DNA of 64,000 nucleotides, from contig NC_020453.1 of NCBI RefSeq assembly GCF_000344805.1, forward strand, positions 6,543,001 to 6,607,000, in the 5' to 3' direction. The stretch is from Bradyrhizobium oligotrophicum S58 (lineage in GTDB: Bacteria > Pseudomonadota > Alphaproteobacteria > Rhizobiales > Xanthobacteraceae). Every line of letters begins with the position of its first letter. Position 1 is the first letter of the stretch. The translations under genes and the position numbers were made by a program. The notes beneath the pieces are model-generated. The model was given only the letters and a program-made list of their open reading frames with translations, did not search any database and had not been told where the DNA came from. Positions 8,273 to 15,240 of the stretch are shown here, in pieces.

Positions 8273-8292
8273 TATACGAATGGATATAGCAC
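8273..8292. promoter_or_regulatory. Putative ModE box upstream of modA
   Basis: TATA-N8-TATAGCAC lies about 80 bp upstream of the modA ATG. The same TATA-N8-TATAGCA pattern occurs at 11249-11268 in front of the molybdenum accessory operon, which itself encodes a ModE-like protein. ModE represses molybdate-uptake genes when molybdate is plentiful. The left half-site here is weaker than in the second box. Confidence 0.65.
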
Positions 8293-8371
8293 GGCGTATG
8301 GCACCGGCCCGTGCGCCGGAATGAGACTTGCAATTCACCGAAACGGCCCCCTCGGTGGAAAGGACAATTTG

Positions 8372-9139
8372 ATGAGATTGATGCGCTTCGTCGCCGCCGC
8401 CCTGTGCGCGGCAGCCACTTTGCTGACTAGTGCGAGTGCCTTCGCCGCCAGCGCCAACATTGCCGTGGCGGCCAACTTCACCGAGCCGGCCAAGGAGATT
8501 GCGGCACTGTTCAAGGCCAAGACCGGACACGAGCTGGTGCTGAGCTTCGGCGCATCCGGACAATTCTACACCCAGATCAAGGAAAACGCGCCGTTCGCGA
8601 TCCTGCTGTCGGCCGATGACGAGAGGCCGAAGAAGCTGGTCGATGAGGGCCTCGGCGTCGCCGACAGCCGCTTCACCTACGCGATCGGCAAGCTCGTGCT
8701 GTGGAGCAAGGATCCGAACACGATCAAAGGCGAGGAGACCCTGAAGGCGAACGCGTTCAACAAGCTGTCGATCGCCAATCCCGCCGCCGCGCCCTATGGC
8801 GCCGCGGCGGTCGAGACGCTGAAGGCGCTCAAGCTCTATGACACGATCCAGCCCAAGATCGTGCAGGGCAACACCATCTCGCAGGCCTTCCAGTTCGTCG
8901 ATACCGGCAATGCCGAGCTTGGCTTCGTCGCGCTGTCGCAGCTGATGCCGAACGCTGGCGGCTCGCGCTGGCTGGTGCCGCAGAGCCTGTATAGCGAGAT
9001 CCGGCAGGATGCCGTGCTGCTGAAGGCCTCCGCCGGCAACGAGGCCGCGACCGCATTCCTGACCTTCCTCAGGAGCCCGGAAGCCCGTGCGGTGATTGAG
9101 AAGTTCGGCTATGCTCTGGACCCGAAGTCGGGCACCTGA
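8372..9139 (+). CDS. modA: Molybdate ABC transporter, periplasmic binding protein
   Basis: This 255-residue binding protein has a cleaved signal peptide (hydrophobic stretch ending SASAFA near residue 23). It then reads SANIAVAANFTEPAKEIAALF, the usual ModA opening with the oxyanion-binding serine. The SFGASGQFYTQI and NPAAAPYGAAAVE segments also match ModA. The ATG at 8372 is preceded by GGAAAGGA. A longer in-frame start at 8267 would place 35 residues ahead of the signal peptide and would overlap the ModE box, so it is rejected. modB follows after a 283-bp gap that holds an interspersed repeat. Confidence 0.95.
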   Translation: MRLMRFVAAALCAAATLLTSASAFAASANIAVAANFTEPAKEIAALFKAKTGHELVLSFGASGQFYTQIKENAPFAILLSADDERPKKLVDEGLGVADSRFTYAIGKLVLWSKDPNTIKGEETLKANAFNKLSIANPAAAPYGAAAVETLKALKLYDTIQPKIVQGNTISQAFQFVDTGNAELGFVALSQLMPNAGGSRWLVPQSLYSEIRQDAVLLKASAGNEAATAFLTFLRSPEARAVIEKFGYALDPKSGT

Positions 9140-9196
9140 GGTTGAATGAGCGAGACGCGATGCAGCATGATCGGATCGATGCGGCATCCACGATTT

Positions 9197-9370
9197 CCCC
9201 ACCCTCCCCTGGAGGGGGAGGGTCGGTTGCGAATGCAATGAGCAATCGGGGTGGGGTGACGGCGCTGATGATTCGCCCGCGATATCGGTCCGAGGAGATT
9301 CACCCCACCCCGCCTCGCATTCCGCTCCGCTTCATGCGAGGCGACCCTCCCCCTCCAGGGGAGGGTGAAG
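9197..9370. repeat. Interspersed palindromic repeat between modA and modB
   Basis: Two arms (near 9201-9224 and 9343-9367) are near-perfect reverse complements built around CCCTCCCCTGGAGGGGGAGG. A second nested pair, GGGGTGGGGTGA (about 9248-9259) against TCACCCCACCCC (about 9300-9312), lies inside. The whole could fold into one long hairpin of about 170 nt. Elements of this look are common between genes in Bradyrhizobium (from memory). It lies within an operon-like gene order, so the modA-modB transcript may be processed or attenuated here. Confidence 0.85.
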
Positions 9371-9422
9371 GTCATTCCGAGATGAGGACCGCAGACCTCA
9401 TCTCGATCAAGACGTCGCACGC

Positions 9423-10112
9423 ATGAACCTCCACGTCTCGGCCGACATCTGGCAACCGGTCCGGCTGACCCTCGAGCTCGCGGCGCTCACGACCGTCATC
9501 TTGATGATCGTGGGCACGCCGATCGCGTGGTGGCTGGCGCGGTCGCGGGCGTGGTGGAAGGAGGCGGTCGCAGCGCTGGTGGCCATTCCGCTGGTGCTAC
9601 CGCCGACCGTGCTCGGCTTCTATCTGCTGGTCGCACTCGGCCCGAGCGGCCCCGGCGGTGCGCTGGCCTCGCTATGGGGCGCGCGCACCCTCGCCTTCAC
9701 ATTTCCGGGCCTCGTCATCGGCTCCGTGCTGTTCTCGATGCCGTTCGTGGTGCAGCCGATCCGCAATGCCTTCGAGGCGATGGGCGAGAAGCCGCTTGAA
9801 GCGGCCGCCACCTTGCGCGCCTCGCCCTGGCGCGCGTTCTGGACCATCGCGGTGCCGCTCGCGAGCCCCGGCTTTCTCACCGGAGCGATCCTCGGCTTTG
9901 CCCACACCGTCGGTGAGTTCGGCGTCGTGCTGATGATCGGCGGCAACATTCCCGGCAGGACCAAGGTGCTGTCGGTCGCAATCTTCGACTATGTCGAGAC
10001 CTCGCAATGGGCCGAGGCCTCGGTGCTGGCGCTCGGCATGGTCGTGTTCTCGTTCTGCGTCATTCTCACGATGATGCTGATCGAGAAGAAGATGACGCGA
10101 AGCGCGTCATGA
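9423..10112 (+). CDS. modB: Molybdate ABC transporter permease
   Basis: This 229-residue inner-membrane permease has about five helices. The cytoplasmic coupling segment [20 protein letters not shown] (residues about 121-140) is the EAA loop that docks on ModC. The sequence [19 protein letters not shown] is typical of ModB. The length matches the family. Its stop overlaps the modC start (ATGA), so the two are translationally coupled. Confidence 0.96.
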   Translation: MNLHVSADIWQPVRLTLELAALTTVILMIVGTPIAWWLARSRAWWKEAVAALVAIPLVLPPTVLGFYLLVALGPSGPGGALASLWGARTLAFTFPGLVIGSVLFSMPFVVQPIRNAFEAMGEKPLEAAATLRASPWRAFWTIAVPLASPGFLTGAILGFAHTVGEFGVVLMIGGNIPGRTKVLSVAIFDYVETSQWAEASVLALGMVVFSFCVILTMMLIEKKMTRSAS

Positions 10113-11206
10113 GCACCGTCAAGGTCGATTTTAGCGGCACGCTCGGACGGTTCGAACTGAACGCGCGCTTCGAGGTCCCGGCGCGCGGCGTCACCGCGAT
10201 TTTCGGCCCCTCCGGCTGCGGCAAGACCGCCGTGATGCGCTGCATTGCCGGCCTCAATCGCCTCGCCGGCGGGCTGTGCTCGGTCGCCGGCGACGTCTGG
10301 CAGGACGAGAAGACCTTCCGCCCGGTGCACCAGCGGCCGATCGGCTACGTGTTCCAGGAAGCCAATTTGTTTCCGCACCTCTCGGTCCGTCGCAACCTGA
10401 TGTACGGCCATCCCGGTACGACAGGCCCCGCCGCGATCGGCTTCGACGAGGTCGTCGCGCTGCTCGGGATCGAGACCCTGCTGGAGCGCTCGCCGCGGCA
10501 TCTCTCGGGAGGGGAGCGGCAGCGCGTCGCGATCGGCCGCGCGCTGCTCAGCCAGCCGAAGCTGCTGCTGATGGACGAGCCGCTCTCGGCGCTCGACCAG
10601 ATCACCAAGGACGAGATCCTGCCCTATCTGGAGCGGCTGCACGCCGCGCTGGACCTGCCGATCCTCTACATCAGCCACGACATCACCGAAGTCGAGCGGC
10701 TCGCCGATCAGCTGGTGCTGATGCGCCAAGGCGCCGTGCTCGCGTCCGGCCCCCTGTCAGAGCTTCAGGCCGACCTGTCGCTGCCACTCGCGTCGTCGCG
10801 CCATGCCGCCGTGAGCCTCGATGCCACCGTGCGCGATCAGGACCCGACCGACGGCATGGCGACGCTTGACGTGCCCGGCGGCCAGTTCCTGCTGCCGGCC
10901 GAGCCGCTCGCGCCGGGCTCGCGCCGCCGCCTGCGCGTGCTCGCCGACGACGTCAGCCTCGCACGGGACGTGCCGAGCCGCAGCACCATCGTCAACGTGC
11001 TGCGCGCGAAAATCCTCGAGATCCGCAGCCAGTCGGACCACCGCGTTACCGCCCTGCTCGGCCTCGGCGAGAATGGTGAGGGCGCGCGGCTGCTGTCGCG
11101 CGTCACCCAGCGCTCGTGGAACGAGCTCGGCCTGCACGCCGGGCTTCCCGTCTACGCCCAGGTGAAGGGCGTCGCCCTGGTTCGCCGCGAAGATCCTGCC
11201 AGCTGA
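10109..11206 (+). CDS. modC: Molybdate ABC transporter ATP-binding protein
   Basis: This 365-residue ATPase powers ModAB. Walker A is GPSGCGKT near residues 33-40, the signature is [15 protein letters not shown] and Walker B is [12 protein letters not shown]. After about residue 235 comes the C-terminal Mop/TOBE regulatory region that senses oxyanion. I use the ATG at 10109 that overlaps the modB stop. An upstream in-frame start at 10007 lies inside modB and adds an unrelated arginine-rich stretch. The molybdenum accessory operon begins about 200 bp downstream. Confidence 0.96.
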   Translation: MSTVKVDFSGTLGRFELNARFEVPARGVTAIFGPSGCGKTAVMRCIAGLNRLAGGLCSVAGDVWQDEKTFRPVHQRPIGYVFQEANLFPHLSVRRNLMYGHPGTTGPAAIGFDEVVALLGIETLLERSPRHLSGGERQRVAIGRALLSQPKLLLMDEPLSALDQITKDEILPYLERLHAALDLPILYISHDITEVERLADQLVLMRQGAVLASGPLSELQADLSLPLASSRHAAVSLDATVRDQDPTDGMATLDVPGGQFLLPAEPLAPGSRRRLRVLADDVSLARDVPSRSTIVNVLRAKILEIRSQSDHRVTALLGLGENGEGARLLSRVTQRSWNELGLHAGLPVYAQVKGVALVRREDPAS

Positions 11207-11242
11207 TCGAACGCGCCTGGCCCAATCCACGACATCGCTGCC

Positions 11243-11279
11243 ATGTTATATACACGACAATATAGCATCCGATGTTATA
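11243..11279. promoter_or_regulatory. Putative ModE box upstream of molybdenum accessory operon
   Basis: The half-site ATGTTATA (11243-11250) is followed by TATAGCAT (11261-11268), whose reverse complement ATGCTATA differs at one base. A third copy ATGTTATA lies at 11272-11279 in direct orientation. The core TATA-N8-TATAGCA is shared with the site before modA. The operon it heads encodes a ModE-like protein, so autoregulation is likely. Confidence 0.75.
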
Positions 11280-11414
11280 TCTTAAACAATACAGCTAAAG
11301 GCAGATCAAGGTCGTGCCTACCTGATTTTCATCAACGTAATGAGAGAGTTGACCGGCGAACGGCCGTCTGGCCCGGCGCTTGCTAATTTGATCTCGCAAC
11401 ACGAGGTCATCAGC

Positions 11415-12275
11415 ATGAAAGCCGCCGTCACCTGGCATCCGAACGCGCCCAAGCCGCTCGCGCTGGTGCTCGGCACCAACGAGATCGCCTCCGCCGTCGC
11501 GGCCAGGCTGAGCCACGCCCGCTTCGCGCTCGTGCTCTGCCACGACGCGTTCCCTCCGGTGATCCGGCGTGGCATGGCTTTCCACGACGTCCTCTATGGC
11601 GAGACGCGCGACATCGACGGCGTGATCGGCTGCCGCGCCGAGGGGATCGCGGATGTCGTGCGGATCCATCGCGAGCCCGGCCAGGTCGCGGTGACCGGCC
11701 TGCATCTCACCGACATCATCGCCTATCGCTACCCGGCGGTCATCGTCGACGCCCGCATGCAGAAGCATCTGGTGACGCCGGATCTGCGCGGCGTCGCGGG
11801 TGTTGCGGTGGGCCTCGGGCCACGCTTCGCGGTCGGACGCAATTGCGACGTCGCGATCGAGACCCATCCCTGCGAGACCGGTGCGATCGTGGCGCAGGGG
11901 ACGACGCGGAACGCGGACGGCAAGGCGCGCGATCTCGGCGGCGCGGGGCGCGAGCGCTTCGTGTACTCGGACCAGGACGCCGTCTGGCACACGCCGCTCG
12001 ACATCGGCACCCGCGTCTACAAGGGGCTGCAGCTCGGCTCGCTCGGCGGCTCCCCGGTGCTCGCGCCGCTGGATGGCGCGTTGCGCGGCATCGCGCGTGA
12101 CGGCGTCCGCGTGCCGGCCAACGTCAAGCTGCTCGAGATCGATCCGCGTGGCCGTCACGCCGCCTGGACCGGGATCGATGAGCGCGGTCAGGCGATCGCC
12201 GCGAGCGTGGTGTCGGCCGTCCACGAGATCATGCAAACCGGTCGGAAGGCGGGCCGCGTCTCCGCCAACGTATGA
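11415..12275 (+). CDS. YqeB/EF2563-type molybdenum hydroxylase accessory protein
   Basis: This 286-residue protein resembles the family annotated as selenium-dependent molybdenum hydroxylase system protein YqeB (EF2563). It opens with a Rossmann-like LALVLGTNEIASAVAARL segment, then the family stretch RRGMAFHDVLYGE. Further on are GLGPRFAVGRNCDVAIET and a C-terminal barrel-like part with VLAPLDGALRGIARDGVRVP. Members associate with maturation of Mo-containing hydroxylases such as xanthine dehydrogenase; the reaction is not settled. I prefer the ATG at 11415 (purine-rich stretch ahead) over the ATG at 11340, which has no ribosome site. The gene lies behind a ModE box and before a DUF2478 gene and a ModE-like gene. 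Confidence 0.75.
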   Translation: MKAAVTWHPNAPKPLALVLGTNEIASAVAARLSHARFALVLCHDAFPPVIRRGMAFHDVLYGETRDIDGVIGCRAEGIADVVRIHREPGQVAVTGLHLTDIIAYRYPAVIVDARMQKHLVTPDLRGVAGVAVGLGPRFAVGRNCDVAIETHPCETGAIVAQGTTRNADGKARDLGGAGRERFVYSDQDAVWHTPLDIGTRVYKGLQLGSLGGSPVLAPLDGALRGIARDGVRVPANVKLLEIDPRGRHAAWTGIDERGQAIAASVVSAVHEIMQTGRKAGRVSANV

Positions 12276-12286
12276 GGAGGACTGCG

Positions 12287-12874
12287 ATGGGTATATCCGA
12301 CGTCGGGACTTGTCAGATCGTGGCGCTGCAGGGGGCCGCGTCCAGCGTGATCCAGGAGATGCTCGCCGAGTTTGCTACGCGGCTCGTCGATACGGGCCTG
12401 CGCGTCTCCGGCGTAATCGAGAGCAGCGCGGACAAAGCGAAGCCGTGCAAATCCATGATGCTGCGCAGTCTCGATGATAACAGCCTGTTCTCGATCTCGC
12501 AGGATCTCGGCTCGGGATCGCAGGCCTGCAATCTCGATCCGGAAGGCCTGGCGCTCGCCTGCGCCGCCGTGCAGCGGTCGATCATCAGCGGCACCGACGT
12601 CGTCATCCTCAGCAAGTTCGGCAAGCAGGAAGCGACCGGCGGCGGCCTTGCCGACGCCTTCGGCTCGGCCATCGCTGCGGGGCTTCCGATCATCACGGCG
12701 GTCTCGCCGGCTATGATGGAGGCGTGGGTGGGCTTTGCCGGGGCGTTCGCCGAATGCGTCCACGTCGATGTCGCGCGCGGCCCTGGCTGGGTCGAGGCGT
12801 GGTCCGGCCGCGTGACAGCGCCAACCGCTCGTGACATGATCGGCTTTCAACGCGAGCGGATCGGAATGGGATGA
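12287..12874 (+). CDS. DUF2478 family protein, molybdenum-linked
   Basis: This 195-residue protein is of the DUF2478 type, a nucleoside-triphosphatase-like fold often found beside molybdate genes. The first strand and loop (QIVALQGAASSVIQEMLAEF) sit where a P-loop would be but lack GxxGxGK[ST], so classical ATP binding is doubtful. Later segments DVVILSKFGKQEATGGGL and GLPIITAVSP are family-like. The ATG at 12287 has an AGGAGG site 6 bases upstream. An ATG at 12272 overlaps the previous stop and would include that ribosome site in its codons. Its end overlaps the ModE-like gene by 4 bp. Confidence 0.75.
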   Translation: MGISDVGTCQIVALQGAASSVIQEMLAEFATRLVDTGLRVSGVIESSADKAKPCKSMMLRSLDDNSLFSISQDLGSGSQACNLDPEGLALACAAVQRSIISGTDVVILSKFGKQEATGGGLADAFGSAIAAGLPIITAVSPAMMEAWVGFAGAFAECVHVDVARGPGWVEAWSGRVTAPTARDMIGFQRERIGMG

Positions 12875-13293
12875 AGCGCGAAGCTCAGATCGCATTGACT
12901 ATCAACTTCGGCAATGGCGGCAGCCTGTCGCCCGAGGATCTGCTGCTGATCGACTTCATCCGCAAGGAGCGCTCGATCCTGGGTGCCGCGCGCGCGAGCG
13001 GCATTTCCTACCGCAAGTGCTGGCTGATGGTCGATGCGCTCAACCGCACCTTCGAGACGCCGGTGTTCGAGACCCATCCCGGCCGCCGCGGCGGCGGCGC
13101 CGAGATCACGCCGTTCGGCGAGCGGCTGATCGCGCTGTATCGATCGATGGAGCGGCGCACGCGCACCGCCACGGCCGCAGCACTCGGCGAGCTGCAGAAG
13201 GCTACGGACCGTCACTATCAGAAGCGGGCCAGCGGCGCGGCCGAGGCAGCTCCGAAGGCCGAACCGCGCCGGGCCCGATCGCGACGCTCTTGA
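12871..13293 (+). CDS. ModE-like winged-helix regulator without molybdate-binding domain
   Basis: This 140-residue protein carries the N-terminal ModE/LysR-like helix-turn-helix: LLLIDFIRKERSILGAARAS, then GISYRKCWLMVDALNRTF, and the wing GGGAEITPFGERLIALYRSM. E. coli ModE has two C-terminal Mop domains for molybdate; here the remainder (about residues 95-140) is a basic, alanine-rich tail. So it either senses metal differently or relies on a partner. It overlaps DUF2478 by 4 bp (ATGA), and its 3' end overlaps the opposing di-Mop gene by 92 bp. Likely targets are the two TATA-N8-TATAGCA boxes. Confidence 0.85.
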   Translation: MKREAQIALTINFGNGGSLSPEDLLLIDFIRKERSILGAARASGISYRKCWLMVDALNRTFETPVFETHPGRRGGGAEITPFGERLIALYRSMERRTRTATAAALGELQKATDRHYQKRASGAAEAAPKAEPRRARSRRS

Positions 13294-13681
13294 TCATCGC
13301 CCAGGCGGACAAGTCCGGCTCCAGCGCCAACCGCTCGACCGACTCCAGCGTCACCAGCGCGTGCAGCTTCGTCGCGCCGAGATCGAAGGTGACGCGCACA
13401 TAGGGGGACTCGAGCGGCAGGATCTGCTCGATCCGGCCCGGCAGCCGGTTCGTAATCGAGACGTCCATCGGACGCGACAGCGCGATCGACACGTCCCGCG
13501 CCTCGATGGTCACGGAGACGCCGGCATCGATCGGGGCATCGACCATCGGAACCCGCAACTCGCCGTCGGCAAAGAACAGCGTCGACATGCCATATTGCGG
13601 ATCATGGCGCAGCACGCGCGCCGGCACGGTCGTGCTGAGAACGACAGATGGGGCTGAAGCCGATGGAGACTTGGCAGTCAT
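13202..13681 (-). CDS. Free-standing di-Mop/TOBE protein like the C-terminal part of ModC
   Basis: This 159-residue protein matches the C-terminal regulatory half of ModC without any ATPase domain. A first Mop-like unit (about residues 15-70, with PARVLRHDPQYGMSTLFFAD and VTIEARDVSIALSRP) is followed by a second (about 72-138, with NRLPGRIEQI and AWAMIKSVAI). Such domains bind molybdate or tungstate; ModG and Mop proteins store it. It starts 21 bp after the serA stop on the same strand. Its 3' end overlaps the ModE-like gene on the other strand by 92 bp. It may be a molybdate buffer, a detached sensor for the truncated ModE, or a remnant of a second modC. Confidence 0.75.
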   Translation of the reverse strand: MTAKSPSASAPSVVLSTTVPARVLRHDPQYGMSTLFFADGELRVPMVDAPIDAGVSVTIEARDVSIALSRPMDVSITNRLPGRIEQILPLESPYVRVTFDLGATKLHALVTLESVERLALEPDLSAWAMIKSVAIGPGAVRPSELPRPRRWPASDSDGP

Positions 13682-13702
13682 CGCGCAACAGCCCCCGTCA
13701 TC

Positions 13703-14950
13703 TCAGGGCCGGTCGTGGTCGTACAGCACGCGCACGCGGATGGTACCTTCGACCGCGCGCAGCTCCGCGAGCAGCTCCTCGCCCTCACCGCCGACCACAT
13801 CGGTTTCCAGCACGACATAACCGACCTCGGGATCGGTCTGCAGATATTGCGCGAGGATGTTGATGTTGTGCCGCGCCACCGCCTCGTTGACCTGCCGCAG
13901 CACGCCCGGGACGTTACGGTGGACGTGGATGAAGCGCGTGCCGGTGGGGCGAGCCGGCAGCTGCACCTGGGGGAAATTGACGGCGCCGAAGGTCGAGCCG
14001 ACGTCGGAGTAGTCGATCAGCTTGCGCGCGACCTCGCCGCCGATGCGGTCCTGCGCCTCCTCGGTGGAGCCGCCGACATGCGGCGTCAGGATCACGTTGG
14101 GCAGTCCCTGCAGCGGCGACACGAAGGGATCGGCATTCGAGGCCGGCTCGACCGGAAACACGTCGACCGCGGCGCCTGCGAGCTTGCCGTCGCGCAGCGC
14201 GCTGGCCAGCGCCTCGATGTCGACGACCGTGCCGCGCGAATTGTTGATCAGATAGGCGCCGTCCTTCATCTGCCGGAGCTGGCGCTCGCCGATCATGTTC
14301 GCGGTCGCCGGCGTCTCCGGCACGTGCAGCGAGACGACGTCGCTGCTGGCGAGCAGCTCGTCGAGGCTTTCGACCGGCTCGGTGTTGCCGTGGCGCAGCT
14401 TGTCGGTGAGGTCGAAGAAGATCACCCGCATGCCCATGGTTTCGGCGAGGTTCGACAGCTGCGAGCCGATGTTGCCGTAGCCCACGATGCCCAGCGTCTT
14501 GCCGCGCACCTCGCGGCTGCCATTCGCCGACTTGTCCCAGCCACCGGCATGCGCCGAGACCGAGCGCGGGAAGATGCGCCGCATCAGCATCACGACCTCG
14601 GCAATGGTCAGCTCGGCGACGCTGCGCGTGTTCGAATAGGGCGCGTTGAAGACGGGAATGCCGAGCCGCCGCGCCGCGTCGAGCTCGACCTGGTTGGTGC
14701 CGACCGAGAAGCAGCCGACCGCCATCAGCCGGTCCGCCGCCTGCAGCACCTCCGCGGTCAGATGCGTGCGCGAGCGAATGCCAAGCATGTGCACGCCCGA
14801 CAGCATCCGCTTCAGCTCCGCCGAGCCGAGCGCCTTCGGCAGCCGCTCGATCTCCGTATAGCCATTGGCCTCGAACATGCGGACGGCCGAGTCGTTCACG
14901 CCCTCCAGGAGCAGAACGCGGATCTTTTGCTTGGGCAGCGATAGCGGCAT
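13703..14950 (-). CDS. serA: D-3-phosphoglycerate dehydrogenase
   Basis: This 415-residue NAD-dependent enzyme makes 3-phosphohydroxypyruvate from 3-phosphoglycerate, the first step of serine synthesis. The NAD fold motif GIVGYGNIGSQLSNLAE is clear. The catalytic Arg/Glu/His set falls in NNSRGTVVD, the glutamate region near FPVEP and LTPHVGGST. A C-terminal ACT domain follows (about residues 335-415, FIHVHRNVPGVLRQVNEAV). The length is that of the E. coli type, without the extra intervening domain of long SerA proteins. It is transcribed away from the monooxygenase gene across a 290-bp gap. Confidence 0.93.
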   Translation of the reverse strand: MPLSLPKQKIRVLLLEGVNDSAVRMFEANGYTEIERLPKALGSAELKRMLSGVHMLGIRSRTHLTAEVLQAADRLMAVGCFSVGTNQVELDAARRLGIPVFNAPYSNTRSVAELTIAEVVMLMRRIFPRSVSAHAGGWDKSANGSREVRGKTLGIVGYGNIGSQLSNLAETMGMRVIFFDLTDKLRHGNTEPVESLDELLASSDVVSLHVPETPATANMIGERQLRQMKDGAYLINNSRGTVVDIEALASALRDGKLAGAAVDVFPVEPASNADPFVSPLQGLPNVILTPHVGGSTEEAQDRIGGEVARKLIDYSDVGSTFGAVNFPQVQLPARPTGTRFIHVHRNVPGVLRQVNEAVARHNINILAQYLQTDPEVGYVVLETDVVGGEGEELLAELRAVEGTIRVRVLYDHDRP

Positions 14951-15240
14951 GGGCCTGGCCTAAATCGATCGTGGATGTGGCGTAGTGTAGCGGTTGTTAC
15001 AGTCGCGATGCGTTGAAACTTGGTGAATGCGACGCGGTAAGATCGCTTTCTGTCGCTTTCTCAGAGGTTTGTCCACTCCGCACCGGGGTTTTGACCGGCG
15101 ATGCAAAATCGGCGCCTGGCATACCGACCGCGCTGCACGATCCGCACTGCAACAACCGCAGATCGTTGTTTTGGCTGCTGACAAACCATGCGAGCATGAG
15201 CTAGCCTTTCGACCAATCACAAAATCATCGGGAGGTCAGC

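Noticed and set aside
13715..14944. Plus-strand open frame of 409 codons over serA
   Set aside because: It is an antisense shadow of a clear serA gene, without ribosome site or domain.
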